Under the pieces are notes generated by a model that did not search any database, had not been told where the DNA came from, and was given only the letters and a program-made list of their open reading frames with translations. The position numbers were made by a program, and so were the translations under genes. DNA of 64,000 bases from Bacillus sp. UNC41MFS5 (lineage in GTDB: Bacteria; Bacillota; Bacilli; Bacillales_B; DSM-18226). The stretch's first letter is position 1; every line of letters begins with the position of its first letter. The stretch lies in NCBI RefSeq assembly GCF_000686805.1, contig NZ_JMLP01000017.1, positions 1 through 64,000 of the forward strand, written 5' to 3'. This document shows, piece by piece, positions 18,071-27,394 of this stretch.

Positions 18071-19636
18071 ATGTTCTTTCGAAAAAATCGAAAAAGGTTC
18101 CATCAGCAAAAACAACTCAATACGCAACAACAGGTTACCGGGCAGCAAGTTTTGCTATCTTCCGATCTGGATGAAAACTTACAGGTTCTTCAATCCATGT
18201 ATCAGGATTGCATGGATGTAGTTTTTCGGACATTTTTGATTGGTGGACAAACAAGAGCCGTCCTAATATATATAGAGGGTTTATCTAATCTTGAAGAGCT
18301 TGATGATAATGTACTTGCCCCACTTGCATCAGAAACAGAAGGCAGGGTTCGCAGTCCGCGTGAATTGTTAGAGAAAAAGATACATATTTCAAAAATGAAA
18401 GAAGTTAAGACGTTCGCAGAGTGTATAGAGTATATCTCAATCGGGTTCCCCGTACTTTTAGTACATCAAGCAATGACCGGACTTGCTTTGGGTTTGTGCA
18501 AATGGGAAAAGCGATCGATTGAGGAACCGACGGCAGAGAGTGTCGTGCGGGGGCCGCGGGAAGGTTTTGTGGAAACATTGCAAGTCAATACCTCCCTGCT
18601 CCGACGAAAGATCAAAAGTCCTGATTTCAAAATGAAATCGATGAAAATCGGGCGCTATACTGATACTCTTGTTGTAATTGCTTATATTAAAGGACTTGCT
18701 GATCAAAACTTGATCGAGGAGGTCGAAAACCGGTTGCAGCGGATTGACATAGACAGTGTATTGGAAAGTGGCTATATCGAGGAACTGATTGAAGACAATG
18801 CCTATTCACCTTTTCCTCAACTCATCAATTCAGAGAGGCCGGATGTAGCAGCTGCTAATCTCCTGGAGGGGCGTGTAGTGATCTTGGTAGACGGTACACC
18901 CTTTGTCTTAATTGCTCCGATTAGTTTTTTTTCCTTGCTTCAGTCGGCGGAAGACTATTATCAACGTTACATGATTAGTTCAGCCATCCGATTGTTGCGC
19001 TTTGTGTTTATGGTTTTTTCTATTCTTTTGCCTTCTCTCTATGTAGCGATACTAACCTACCATATGGAGATGGTGCCGACATCCTTGCTGATTAGTGTAG
19101 CATCTTCACGGGAATCTGTGCCTTTTCCGGCGCTGGTGGAAGCATTAATGATGGAAATAACCTTTGAAGCGCTGCGTGAAGCAGGGGTTCGGCTTCCGAA
19201 ACAGGTCGGGGCGGCCGTTAGTATTGTCGGCGCTTTAGTCATCGGGCAAGCGGCCGTTCAAGCTGGTCTGGTTTCCGCTCCGATGGTCATTGTTGTTGCG
19301 ATTACAGGCGTTTCCTCCTTTATGGTCCCGCACTATACGCAAGGGATTGCGTTAAGAATGCTGCGCTTTCCTATAATTTTTCTTGCTGGATCCCTGGGTT
19401 TGCTTGGGATTATGCTTGGGGTGATTGCCATCGTCGTCCACTTATGTGGGTTGCGTTCGTTTGGGGTTCCATACCTTTCACCAATCGCTCCGATGCAGAG
19501 TGGTGAATTGAAAGATGCCTTGATTCGAGCACCATGGTGGAAGATGAATAAACGACCACATTTAACTGGTGAATTCAATCCATATCGACAGGCCCCCGGG
19601 CAAAAACCGAATCCGGGCAAAGGAGACGAATCGTAG
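18071..19636 (+). CDS. spore germination receptor A subunit (GerAA type)
   Basis: 521 residues, inner spore membrane, A subunit of a GerA-type nutrient receptor. ATG 18071 is chosen over the TTG at 18047 because AAAAGGAAGG lies eight bases before it. N-terminal soluble domain (about 40-300: FRTFLIGG, AVLIYIEGL, SPRELLEKK, EGFVETLQVNTSLLRRKIKS, VVIAYIKGLAD, SERPDVAAANLLEGRVVILV, GTPFVLIAP), then about five membrane helices with EALMMEITFEALREAGVRLP, the family hallmark. In GerA receptors A and B form an oligomeric nutrient-gated channel. First gene of the A-C-D-B operon. Confidence 0.93.
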   Translation: MFFRKNRKRFHQQKQLNTQQQVTGQQVLLSSDLDENLQVLQSMYQDCMDVVFRTFLIGGQTRAVLIYIEGLSNLEELDDNVLAPLASETEGRVRSPRELLEKKIHISKMKEVKTFAECIEYISIGFPVLLVHQAMTGLALGLCKWEKRSIEEPTAESVVRGPREGFVETLQVNTSLLRRKIKSPDFKMKSMKIGRYTDTLVVIAYIKGLADQNLIEEVENRLQRIDIDSVLESGYIEELIEDNAYSPFPQLINSERPDVAAANLLEGRVVILVDGTPFVLIAPISFFSLLQSAEDYYQRYMISSAIRLLRFVFMVFSILLPSLYVAILTYHMEMVPTSLLISVASSRESVPFPALVEALMMEITFEALREAGVRLPKQVGAAVSIVGALVIGQAAVQAGLVSAPMVIVVAITGVSSFMVPHYTQGIALRMLRFPIIFLAGSLGLLGIMLGVIAIVVHLCGLRSFGVPYLSPIAPMQSGELKDALIRAPWWKMNKRPHLTGEFNPYRQAPGQKPNPGKGDES

Positions 19637-19669
19637 AGTAAAGATTTAACGAGAAGGATGTGAGTAAGG

Positions 19670-20875
19670 ATGAAACTCTTTCGGTCTCAAAACATTACAA
19701 AGTTGTACCTCGTTCTTCTCTTGTTATCGGTTAGTTTCCTGCTTACCGGTTGCTGGGACAGAAGAGAAGTGAATGATACGGCGCTGGTATTAGGGGCTGC
19801 TATTGACAAAGAAAAAGGGAAAAACATCAGGCTTACCCTTCAAATTTTGATTCCCCGGGCTGTGAGCAGCGGGCAGCAGGGAGGAGGGGGAGGCGGAGGA
19901 GGTCCTCAGGTCTTGGTGAGATCGGCAATTGGTGAAAATATGGCAGATGCTGCGTCAAAGCTCCAGACAAAATTTCCACGCAAAATCTTCTGGGGGCATT
20001 GTAAATCGTACATTATCGGGGAGAAGATCGCGAAAGCAGGAGGTGTTCATGAGCAAATTGACTTTTTACTTCGCCACCCAGAACCTCGGGAACGTGCTTA
20101 TTTGTATGTTAGTGTCGGGAAAGCAGCAAATATTCTAGAATTACAGCCACCTTTAGAGCTATACGTAGGAGACGCGCTCCGAAAGCTTGCTGAGAAAGGT
20201 ATTGGTGCGAGTATTACCGTGAAAGATTTTGAACAGATGTTAACAGGTGATACAGGGGCGGCTCTCCTGCCATTGATTAAAAAGTTACCGCCATTGACTG
20301 GAAATAAACAAGAAACGATTGCTAATATAATCGGGACTGCTATTTTTAAGAAAGATAAAATGGTCGGTCAAATTGATATCAGTGTAACCAGAGGACTGTT
20401 GTGGTTACGCAATGAAGTCGAAGTGACTGCGGTGACGGTAAAACCCAAAAAAGGAGAATCTATATCGTTAGATCCCATTCGTGAAAAGACGAAGCTCATC
20501 CCTACCATAAAGAATGGAAAGTGGAAGATCCTAGCCAAGGTCAAATCGGAAGGTACGATTGTGCAAAATGGAAGCCATCTTGACATTATGAGCCCCATCA
20601 TTACGAAAAGGGTAGAAAAGGAGTTAGAAAAAGACATCAAACAACGATTAAACTTATCCCTGAAACAAGTGAAGAAAGAGATGAATATAGATGCGTTCGG
20701 TTTTGGAGATGCGTTTCACCGTAAATACCCTAAAGAATGGGAGAAAGTCAAAGATCATTGGGATAAGATTCTTCCGCAGGTAGACGTAAAAATAGCTATT
20801 AAAACGCGTATACGCCGACCTGGTTTGAGTACCACACCGGCGGGTGTTCCGGAAAATGAGGTAGAAAAGAAATGA
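19670..20875 (+). CDS. spore germination receptor C subunit, lipoprotein (GerAC type)
   Basis: 401 residues. Signal peptide with lipobox LLTGC (Cys28) followed by the family hallmark CWDRREVND. Three-domain Ger(x)C architecture: FWGHCKSYIIGEKIA and LLRHPEPRERAYLYVS in the first half; GTAIFKKDKMVGQID in the middle; C-terminal I-PIITKRVEKELEKDIKQRL...DAFGFGDAFHRKYPKEW. It is anchored on the outer face of the inner spore membrane. Unusual: a run of eight Gly (about residues 68-75) in the loop after PRAVSSGQQ. Follows gerA by 33 bases; stop overlaps the next gene's ATG. Confidence 0.93.
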   Translation: MKLFRSQNITKLYLVLLLLSVSFLLTGCWDRREVNDTALVLGAAIDKEKGKNIRLTLQILIPRAVSSGQQGGGGGGGGPQVLVRSAIGENMADAASKLQTKFPRKIFWGHCKSYIIGEKIAKAGGVHEQIDFLLRHPEPRERAYLYVSVGKAANILELQPPLELYVGDALRKLAEKGIGASITVKDFEQMLTGDTGAALLPLIKKLPPLTGNKQETIANIIGTAIFKKDKMVGQIDISVTRGLLWLRNEVEVTAVTVKPKKGESISLDPIREKTKLIPTIKNGKWKILAKVKSEGTIVQNGSHLDIMSPIITKRVEKELEKDIKQRLNLSLKQVKKEMNIDAFGFGDAFHRKYPKEWEKVKDHWDKILPQVDVKIAIKTRIRRPGLSTTPAGVPENEVEKK

Positions 20876-21096
20876 TATGGACTGTGTTAGCAATAACAGT
20901 AGTTGTGGTTCTTATCACATTATATGAATGGCCAAAAATAAATCAAAATCAGAAAAAGGAGAAAGCGGCCTTTGTAACCTTAACGGCCATGGGGTGGATG
21001 CTTTCCATTCTCCTTCTGTACTTTCCGGACATGCCAGGTCCTACACAGATGATTGAAAAACTTTTCAAACCGCTTGGTAAATTGCTTGAGAAATAG
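20872..21096 (+). CDS. small two-helix germination receptor D-type protein
   Basis: 74 residues with two hydrophobic segments (about 2-17 and 33-53) around a KINQNQKKEKAAF loop, then DMPGPTQMIEKLFKPLGKLL. It fits the small two-TM D subunits reported inside or near GerA-type operons in Bacillus, which modulate receptor function. ATG overlaps the gerC stop (ATGA), so it is translationally coupled. Position C-D-B supports the assignment. Confidence 0.75.
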   Translation: MIWTVLAITVVVVLITLYEWPKINQNQKKEKAAFVTLTAMGWMLSILLLYFPDMPGPTQMIEKLFKPLGKLLEK

Positions 21097-21136
21097 TAGA
21101 ATCATGGGAAATTAGTCAATAGAAGGAGACAAAAAA

Positions 21137-22252
21137 ATGATGGAGAAAGGAAAAATTTCTGCATTTCAGATGGCACTTATGATATTACCTCCGATAATAT
21201 CAACCAGTATTCTCGCTGTTCCTGCTGTTACGGGCAGCTATGCGCATCGTGATATGTGGATTTCTCCAATTTTGGCGTCCCTAAACGGATTTTTTACAGC
21301 ATTTATTGTATATCAGTTACATAAAATCTATCCTAAGGAGACTATCATTCAATACAGTCAGCATATTGTGGGGCGGATTCTAGGAAAATTACTTGGATTG
21401 ATCATTTTGTTCTTTTTCTTGTACATATCTGGTACGATCTGTAGGGAATATGCGGTTTTTGTTATTGCTTCCTTTTATCCTAAAACCCCGATGATCGTAG
21501 TCATTGGAAGTATGGCTCTTGTTTCTGCTTTCGCTGTTCGAGGTGGTGTAGAAGTGTTGGGAAGAGCCGCTCAACTGTTCGTTCCGATCTTTTTGTTCCC
21601 ACTGTTATTGTTGTTTCTACTCATACCTAACTTTAAACCAGAGAATATGTTTCCGATCCTGGAGCGCGGTATCATGCCTCCAGTCATGGGAGCAGCTCAA
21701 CCGATGGTTTGGTTCGCTGAAGTCTTTCTGATGTCTATACTGCTTCCTTTTTTGACAGATCGTGAGAACGGGTTGAAATGGAGTATGATCTCGGTGGTTG
21801 TCGCTATGTTAACTATGGTTTATCTCGATATAGTTAGCCTTTTCGTGTTGGGAGAATCAGCAACCAATTATACATATCCAGTATTTATTGTTTTCCGAGA
21901 CATTAGTGTTGCTACCTTTTTTGAACACCTTGAGTCCATCGTGATGGTTGTTTGGGTGCTGGGGGTTTTCGTCAAATTTTCAGTGTTTTATTATGCGCTT
22001 GTTCTAGGAACTGCCCAATGGTTAGATCTATCTAACTACCGACCCATTGTATTTCCACTTGGTTTTTTGATAATTTTATTCGGTATATGGGAATATCCCA
22101 ACTTTCAGGAACTGACCAGATTTGTTAGAACTATCGCTCCCTTTTATGAAACACCTATTATGACGTTAATTCCGATGTTGCTATTACTTATTATAATTGT
22201 AAAGAAAAAGATCAGTAAATTGAAAAACAAATCAAACACTATAAATGATTAA
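21137..22252 (+). CDS. spore germination receptor B subunit, operon copy (paralogue 5)
   Basis: 371 residues, ten hydrophobic segments. EKGKISAFQMALMILPPIIS, YPKETIIQYSQHIVGRILGK, RGGVEVLGRAAQLFVP, FKPENMFPILERG, YYALVLGTAQWLDLSNYRPI. It is the last gene of the A-C-D-B operon, 40 bases after the D gene, with AGAAGGAGA before ATGATG (either Met could start). The + strand copy is the only one with linked partner subunits. High similarity to the four - strand copies indicates recent local duplication. Confidence 0.92.
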   Translation: MMEKGKISAFQMALMILPPIISTSILAVPAVTGSYAHRDMWISPILASLNGFFTAFIVYQLHKIYPKETIIQYSQHIVGRILGKLLGLIILFFFLYISGTICREYAVFVIASFYPKTPMIVVIGSMALVSAFAVRGGVEVLGRAAQLFVPIFLFPLLLLFLLIPNFKPENMFPILERGIMPPVMGAAQPMVWFAEVFLMSILLPFLTDRENGLKWSMISVVVAMLTMVYLDIVSLFVLGESATNYTYPVFIVFRDISVATFFEHLESIVMVVWVLGVFVKFSVFYYALVLGTAQWLDLSNYRPIVFPLGFLIILFGIWEYPNFQELTRFVRTIAPFYETPIMTLIPMLLLLIIIVKKKISKLKNKSNTIND

Positions 22253-22426
22253 TGTACATTTGAAAATCATTCGGTCCTGATGTAAGCCACAGAACTACCG
22301 ATAAACCTTTCTTATAGATTGTGAAGGAATGTATTTAAAGTAACTGCCAGGTGGAACTGCGAATGAGCGAGTATTCGGGAGAAAATCGTATTAAATTGAG
22401 GGAGGTAAATATATACACAGTTACTG

Positions 22427-22458
22427 ACCCCACCAACATTGGTGGGGGTTTTCTTTGT
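22427..22458 (+). terminator. intrinsic terminator of the ger operon
   Basis: CCCCACCA-ACAT-TGGTGGGG stem-loop followed by GTTTTCTTT. It lies about 175 bases after the last ger gene; the intervening sequence carries a repeat head at 22317 and no supportable gene. 22459-22640 is very AT-rich. Confidence 0.75.
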
Positions 22459-22651
22459 CCTAATATCTAACGAACTAACTATATATTAAGTATGTTAATT
22501 CAATTATAAGTTAATTGAAATTGAATTTTATTCTATGTAAAACCATTTATTATAAATTATATTTAGTTAATTATTGAAAAACAGATAATAATACGTTAAA
22601 ATATCAATTATACAAAATATAATATTAATCCAATTATTGAAGGAGTACAAA

Positions 22652-23125
22652 ATGGCGATAATTCTCGACGATTATGATAAGGCAATATTAAGAGAATTGC
22701 AGGAAGATGCTTCCATATCAAATCTAAATTTATCTAAGAAAATTGGGCTTTCACCATCGGCTTGCCTTGCAAGAACCAAAAACCTAGTAGAAACAGGTAT
22801 TATTAAAAAGTTTACGACAATTGTCGATGAGAAAAAACTGGGAATTGAAGTTACAGCATTAGCTCTTATCAACTTATCACCTCTGAATAGGGAAACTATT
22901 CATTCATTTTTAGAGGATATAAACAAATATCCGCAGGTTCAAGAGTGCTACACACTTACAGGAAGCCATGACTATATGCTTAAGATTGTCGCAAAGGACA
23001 TGGAAAGTTATCGGAATTTTATCATTGATTCCTTAATGCAGAATCCTGCAATCAGTGGGGTTGAAACAAGTATGGTTATGAGTACAGAAAAACGGACTGT
23101 AAGTGTACCGATTGACGAAGTGTAG
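22652..23125 (+). CDS. azlB: Lrp/AsnC family regulator, AzlB-like
   Basis: 157 residues. ATG 22652 is preferred (TTGAAGGAGTACAAA before it) over an upstream ATG at 22637, which overlaps that site. N-terminal winged helix-turn-helix (DDYDKAILRELQEDASISNL, LSKKIGLSPSACLARTKNL) and C-terminal RAM effector domain (YPQVQECYTLTGSHDYMLKI). The gene is directly upstream of azlC-azlD; in B. subtilis azlB encodes an Lrp-like repressor of the same operon. The effector is probably a branched-chain amino acid (inference). Confidence 0.85.
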   Translation: MAIILDDYDKAILRELQEDASISNLNLSKKIGLSPSACLARTKNLVETGIIKKFTTIVDEKKLGIEVTALALINLSPLNRETIHSFLEDINKYPQVQECYTLTGSHDYMLKIVAKDMESYRNFIIDSLMQNPAISGVETSMVMSTEKRTVSVPIDEV

Positions 23126-23137
23126 GAGGATACGGAT

Positions 23138-23905
23138 TTGAATGCATACAAAGAATCGTTAGATTTAAATACTCTTAGGAAATCCAATCAAACAAATAGA
23201 AGAAATCAAATATGGATTGCGTTTCGTACGGCTTTCCCATACACCGTCCCGATTTTTGCAGGATTTGTCTTTTTGGGAATTGCATATGGAATCTATATGA
23301 ATTCGTTGGGCTTTAGGGCAATTTACCCGATTTTGATGAGTCTACTAATATTTGCAGGTTCAATGGAATTTGTCGCTGCTAATTTTATGCTTATGGCTTT
23401 TCATCCGATAAATGCACTGCTGCTAACATTAATGGTGAATGCCCGACATTTGTTTTACGGCATTTCCATGTTAGATAAGTACAGGGGGATTGGGAAGAAA
23501 AATTTTTACATGATTTTTGGTCTTTGTGATGAATCTTTTGCGATCAATAGTACGATTAGTGTACCGAATCATGTGGATAAAGGCTGGGTTATGTTTTTTG
23601 TTACACTACTTAATCATGTCTATTGGGTAGTAGGTGCAACTTTAGGCGGCATTTTTGGTCATTTTATCAAGTTCAATACAGAAGGGCTCGATTTTGTAAT
23701 GACGGCTCTCTTTGTTGTCATCTTCATTGAAAACTGGATGAAAGAGAAAAAACACCAAAGTGCTCTGGCGGGGCTTGGTCTATCAACTGCCAGTCTTATT
23801 ATTTTTGGGGGAAACAACTTTATTATTCCAGCTATGCTTGCAATTCTGGGGGTACTTTCCGTGCTTAGAAAGCGATTGGATGAAGTTGAGGTTAATGAAA
23901 TATGA
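23138..23905 (+). CDS. azlC: AzlC family branched-chain amino acid exporter subunit
   Basis: 255 residues. Family signatures: [46 protein letters not shown] and [11 protein letters not shown]. About seven membrane segments. Starts at TTG after TAGGAGG. It acts with AzlD as a two-component efflux system for branched-chain amino acids and their analogues. Gap to azlB 12 bases, overlap with azlD 4 bases: one operon. Confidence 0.9.
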   Translation: MNAYKESLDLNTLRKSNQTNRRNQIWIAFRTAFPYTVPIFAGFVFLGIAYGIYMNSLGFRAIYPILMSLLIFAGSMEFVAANFMLMAFHPINALLLTLMVNARHLFYGISMLDKYRGIGKKNFYMIFGLCDESFAINSTISVPNHVDKGWVMFFVTLLNHVYWVVGATLGGIFGHFIKFNTEGLDFVMTALFVVIFIENWMKEKKHQSALAGLGLSTASLIIFGGNNFIIPAMLAILGVLSVLRKRLDEVEVNEI

Positions 23906-24234
23906 CTATGAGTTTGATGCAGCAGATTATTACCGTTGTTATGGTGGTTGTAGGCACAATGCTTACAAGGTTTCTCCCATTCATCGTTTTTCCACCAGAT
24001 AAACCTACACCAAATTATATAAAGTATCTCGGCAAGGTTCTCCCTTCAGCGGTAATTGGACTTTTGGTCATATATTGTTTTAAGAATGTGAGTATACTTT
24101 CTGGAAGTCATGCCATCCCTGAACTGATTGGAGTGTCAGTGGTAGCCCTGCTTCACTTTTGGAGGAGAAATATGCTCCTCTCTATTGCTGGGGGAACAAT
24201 TGTCTATATGATTTTAGTGCAATTTATTTTTTAA
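23902..24234 (+). CDS. azlD: AzlD family small subunit
   Basis: 110 residues, about four short membrane helices. [14 protein letters not shown] and [19 protein letters not shown] are the AzlD hallmarks. Overlaps azlC (ATGA), so it is translationally coupled; the pair forms the exporter. Confidence 0.9.
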   Translation: MTMSLMQQIITVVMVVVGTMLTRFLPFIVFPPDKPTPNYIKYLGKVLPSAVIGLLVIYCFKNVSILSGSHAIPELIGVSVVALLHFWRRNMLLSIAGGTIVYMILVQFIF

Positions 24235-24274
24235 TTACATGGGAAAAAGTCATTAATCAAAGGGGTAGGTATTT

Positions 24275-24349
24275 ATGAAGAAGAAAATTGATGAGTATCA
24301 AATTTATGAAAAACACTACGAGCAGATTTATAATCTAGTAAAAAAATGA
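24275..24349 (+). other. 24-codon frame after azlD
   Basis: MKKKIDEYQIYEKHYEQIYNLVKK-type frame preceded by AAAGGGGTAGG at usable spacing. It could be a real micropeptide or the 5' end of a lost gene; nothing more can be said. Confidence 0.3.
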
Positions 24350-24390
24350 AAGAGACATTCAGAAACAAACTCATGTTTGTTATTACTAGA

Positions 24391-24448
24391 TTGTGAAGGA
24401 TTGTACTTAGACTAAAGCACATTATAGTTTAAGTACAATTCCTTACAA
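24391..24448. repeat. inverted repeat formed by two repeat heads
   Basis: TTGTGAAGGATTGTACTTA at 24391 and TAAGTACAATTCCTTACAA at 24430 are near-perfect reverse complements; the arm is the head block of the dispersed repeat. May fold as a hairpin between the convergent azlD and HAD genes. Confidence 0.6.
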
Positions 24449-24496
24449 TGTTGTTGAGGTCCAAACCTTTTCGATACAATTCCCTTTAAATGGTAT

Positions 24497-25333
24497 TTAT
24501 ATAAGACCGTATTTTTTAAAGCTTTTAAAAATACCATCATCATTGGGTGTATCGGTAATATCGTCAGCTACTTTCTTAACTGCTTCTTTTGCATTTCCCA
24601 TAGCAATACCATGCTTAACAAATTCCAGCATTTCTATATCGTTCATACCATCTCCATATGCAAAGGTATTCTCTTTATCAATATTTAAATGCTGAATTAC
24701 CTTTTCAATAGCTGTAGCTTTATGAACGCCAAGTACAGATAATTCTCCACTGTTGTTACCTAGTAGGAAAATTGTACTAGGAATCACGGTAAATGTAGCT
24801 TCAAATTCTTTCTTTATCACTTCAAACGGAACATCTGAGCCTAGAAAGGAAATCTTATTTATACCCGCTTCAACCATTTCTTCGCCTTCAATTAAAATAT
24901 CCAAAAATGGCTGAAAACCTCTTTTGATTTCTTCTCTGGCGTTAGGATGTTCTAGAATATATTTTTCTATAATGGTACCGATATGATTTTTGCAGTTTTT
25001 ACTAGCAAAAAGGCCATCATTTGACTCAAGGTAAAAGTCAATCCTATGTTTGTTAAAAAACTCAATGAGATGTTCCACGTCTTCAGGTTTCACCATTTCG
25101 TGAAAGAGTACCTTTTCTCCTATTTCAACATATCCCCCTGCTGCCGCAATCATACCATCGAAACCGACCTCTAGGATTTCGGAGAATATTTCTGCTTTAG
25201 AACGCCCTGTACATATGAAAACAAGGTGTCCATTTTCTCTTGCTTTTAAAATAGCAATTTTAGCTGATTCTGGAATTACTCCGTGGTCATTCACTAACGT
25301 TCCATCTATATCTATGAAAATTATTTTTTGCAT
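24497..25333 (-). CDS. Cof-type HAD-IIB hydrolase
   Basis: 278 residues, cytosolic phosphatase of the HAD superfamily, probably for sugar phosphates or nucleotide metabolites. Motif I IFIDIDGTLVND (catalytic Asp7 and Asp9), motif II FICTGRSK (Thr/Ser), Lys in NKISFLG region, motif IV AYGDGMNDIEMLEFV with GIAMGNAKEAVK. The insertion cap lies between motifs II and III. ATG follows CGGAGGTAA. Monocistronic. A second member is at 47840. Confidence 0.88.
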   Translation of the reverse strand: MQKIIFIDIDGTLVNDHGVIPESAKIAILKARENGHLVFICTGRSKAEIFSEILEVGFDGMIAAAGGYVEIGEKVLFHEMVKPEDVEHLIEFFNKHRIDFYLESNDGLFASKNCKNHIGTIIEKYILEHPNAREEIKRGFQPFLDILIEGEEMVEAGINKISFLGSDVPFEVIKKEFEATFTVIPSTIFLLGNNSGELSVLGVHKATAIEKVIQHLNIDKENTFAYGDGMNDIEMLEFVKHGIAMGNAKEAVKKVADDITDTPNDDGIFKSFKKYGLI

Positions 25334-25607
25334 AGTTACCTCCGATGAATAAATTATTAAAATGGATTACTGGAAAAAATTAATAAATATCGTTTAAAGA
25401 TTACCTTGTAATCTTAATGCCATTTGGAACAATAGTAAACAAATGCAAACCTTTTAGTCATAAATAACAAGAGGAGGAATTTGTTACAAAAATGTAACAT
25501 GGTGTTTCTTTAGTTAAAAAGCCTTTTTAAGAATTTCACCATATATATTTGTTCCATATATTCTAGAAAGCAATACCATTTAAGTTATGAAAGTTTTAAA
25601 GTTTTAG

Positions 25608-25637
25608 AGCATTCCTTTGTACTGAGGAGTGCTTTTA
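25608..25637 (+). terminator. hairpin in the 460-base gap before the DUF817 gene
   Basis: AGCATTCCT...AGGAGTGCT followed by TTTT. No intact gene precedes it on the + strand; the gap 25334-25796 otherwise shows only AT-rich sequence and a GTTACA/TGTAAC dyad at about 25482. Confidence 0.4.
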
Positions 25638-25796
25638 ATCTTTGTATTAAATCTAAAGGATGTTTATAAGCAATAAAAATATAATTATAATCATTAATTA
25701 TTTATTGTAAAACGATAAAACGGATGATAAAATCATATCAAAAGAAAGATTTCTTTTACAAAAATTAGAATGAAATTCATAAAAGGGGAGTTACTC

Positions 25797-26651
25797 ATGA
25801 ATTTAACCATCCAAAGTGATTCTCAGAAGAAACCTTTGAAGACCCAATTCATAAGATCATTTAAACAACTCGTTCGTTTTGGCTGGGAGCAGGCCCTATC
25901 ATGTTTGTTTCCTGTCGTTATTTTTGCCTCATTGGCTATTACACAAAACATCTCGCTTCCATTCCTGCCGCGGTATGACTGGCTCCTCATCATCTGTCTT
26001 CTAATGCAGTGGTGGATGGTGCGTTCTGGGCTTGAAACACGGGATGAACTTAAGGTAATCACTTTGTTCCACCTTATTGGACTTACTCTTGAACTTTTCA
26101 AGGTGCATATGGGCTCCTGGTCTTATCCGGAGGAAGGATATTTCAAAATTTTTGGAGTACCTTTGTATAGCGGATTCATGTACGCAAGTGTAGCGAGTTT
26201 TCTTTGTCAGGCGTGGAGGAGGCTTAAGGTTGAACTGGTTAAGTGGCCACCGTTTTTGGTGGTAGTCCCGCTTGCCGCAGCGATTTATTTGAATTTTTTC
26301 ACCCACCATTATTGGTTGGATGTTCGTTGGTGGTTATCAGGACTTGTCATCATCATTTTTTGGCAATCATGGGTCACATACGAGGTGGATGGAACTCGGT
26401 ATCGAATGCCTCTCGCCCTTTCATTTGTACTCATTGGATTTTTTATATGGGTAGCTGAGAATATCGCAACGTTCTTTGGAGCGTGGGAATATCCAAACCA
26501 AACCGATGCTTGGAGTCTTGTCCATTTAGGAAAGGTGAGTTCCTGGCTCTTATTAGTGATTGTTAGCTTTCTGATAGTAGCAACGTTAAAGCAGGTTAAA
26601 GGGGAAAATTCCACTAGGATAGGGGAAAGCGTTATAAATAAAAGAGATTGA
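25797..26651 (+). CDS. yoaT: DUF817 membrane protein, YoaT-like
   Basis: 284 residues with about eight hydrophobic segments. Tryptophan-rich loops such as LFKVHMGSWSYPEEGYFKIF, GVPLYSGFMYASVASF and NIATFFGAWEYPNQTDAWSL are characteristic of DUF817 (B. subtilis YoaT). The HMGSW and GAWEYP repeats suggest two related halves. Function unknown. ATG 25797 is chosen because AAAAGGGGAG precedes it at good spacing; the upstream in-frame start at 25770 has none. Monocistronic with a terminator 108 bases downstream. Confidence 0.8.
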   Translation: MNLTIQSDSQKKPLKTQFIRSFKQLVRFGWEQALSCLFPVVIFASLAITQNISLPFLPRYDWLLIICLLMQWWMVRSGLETRDELKVITLFHLIGLTLELFKVHMGSWSYPEEGYFKIFGVPLYSGFMYASVASFLCQAWRRLKVELVKWPPFLVVVPLAAAIYLNFFTHHYWLDVRWWLSGLVIIIFWQSWVTYEVDGTRYRMPLALSFVLIGFFIWVAENIATFFGAWEYPNQTDAWSLVHLGKVSSWLLLVIVSFLIVATLKQVKGENSTRIGESVINKRD

Positions 26652-26758
26652 ATACATCTTGAGACGGAATCACCAGATAAAAAAGGTCAAAGACTGTATT
26701 AACTGGGTATTACATTTCTTTGTCCCATATACGTATCTTCAGACTGATCTGCTTTTTT

Positions 26759-26796
26759 AAATCCCTTATGTATCCAGAGCATAAGGGATTTTTTCT
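26759..26796 (+). terminator. intrinsic terminator
   Basis: AAATCCCTTATG...CATAAGGGATTT, twelve-base perfect stem, followed by TTTCT. Confidence 0.75.
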
Positions 26797-26829
26797 AATT
26801 AGATCGACATTCAATTAAACACTTGCCCA

Positions 26830-26877
26830 TTGACAAAATCAACTGTAACGATTATATTTACAGTATGATAACTGTAA
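26830..26877 (+). promoter_or_regulatory. spx promoter with overlapping dyad operators
   Basis: TTGACA (26830), 17 bases, TATATT (26853) is a near-consensus sigma-A promoter. The dyad ACTGTAA-N9-TTACAGT covers 26841-26864, and TTACAGT-ATGATA-ACTGTAA covers 26858-26877, so a repressor bound here would cover the -10 and start site. The CTGTAA-N9-TTACAG form recurs upstream of the Rrf2 and IDEAL genes, implying shared control. Confidence 0.7.
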
Positions 26878-26935
26878 TGATTTTTGTTACATTTGAATAG
26901 GTTGGCCAGAATATACGTAAGGAGTGTGTAATGAT

Positions 26936-27331
26936 ATGGTAACTTTGTATACGACACCAAGCTGTGGGTCTTGCCGAAAAGCAAAAGCTTGGCTTGAGGA
27001 ACATCAAATTGACTATATAGAAAGAAACATCCTATCTCATCCTCTTACAATCGATGAAATTAAATCGATTCTTCGCATGACAGAAGAGGGGACGAGTGAA
27101 ATTATTTCAACGAACTCTAAGGTGTACCAAGAGTTAAAGGTAGATATTGAAACACTTCCACTTAATCAATTGTATAAATTAATCATCGAGCATCCCAAAA
27201 TGGTACGCAGGCCAATTATCATGGACGAAAAAAGATTACAGGTTGGCTATAACGAAGATGAAATTCGTAGTTTTCTGCCGCGGAGAATTCGAACCTATTT
27301 GTACAACGAATTGCAAAAAGAGGCGAATTAA
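26936..27331 (+). CDS. Spx-family redox regulator (SpxA2-like paralogue)
   Basis: 131 residues, exactly the length of B. subtilis Spx. ArsC/Spx fold that binds the RNA polymerase alpha C-terminal domain and redirects transcription in disulfide stress. Cys10-Gly-Ser-Cys13 is the thiol switch; also [40 protein letters not shown] and the Arg-rich tail. ATG 26936 is favoured by length and by TAAGGAG upstream; a GTG at 26924 is too close to that site. The sequence differs enough from housekeeping Spx to be a second paralogue. Linked to an Rrf2 gene, as in the B. anthracis SaiR-SpxA2 system. Confidence 0.88.
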   Translation: MVTLYTTPSCGSCRKAKAWLEEHQIDYIERNILSHPLTIDEIKSILRMTEEGTSEIISTNSKVYQELKVDIETLPLNQLYKLIIEHPKMVRRPIIMDEKRLQVGYNEDEIRSFLPRRIRTYLYNELQKEAN

Positions 27332-27394
27332 AGGCAAAAGTATAGTCTTTACAGTAAAAAATGTTAACCTTAATTACAAAAGGAGGAAAAACGG

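Noticed and set aside
17950..18174. + strand frame before the gerA subunit (MLKRLKNFQ...)
   Set aside because: It overlaps the gerA 5' end in another frame and has no conserved character; gerA itself starts at 18071.
22459..22640. AT-rich stretch considered as a replication or transfer origin
   Set aside because: No DnaA boxes, iterons or relaxase genes; it is simply the promoter region of azlB.
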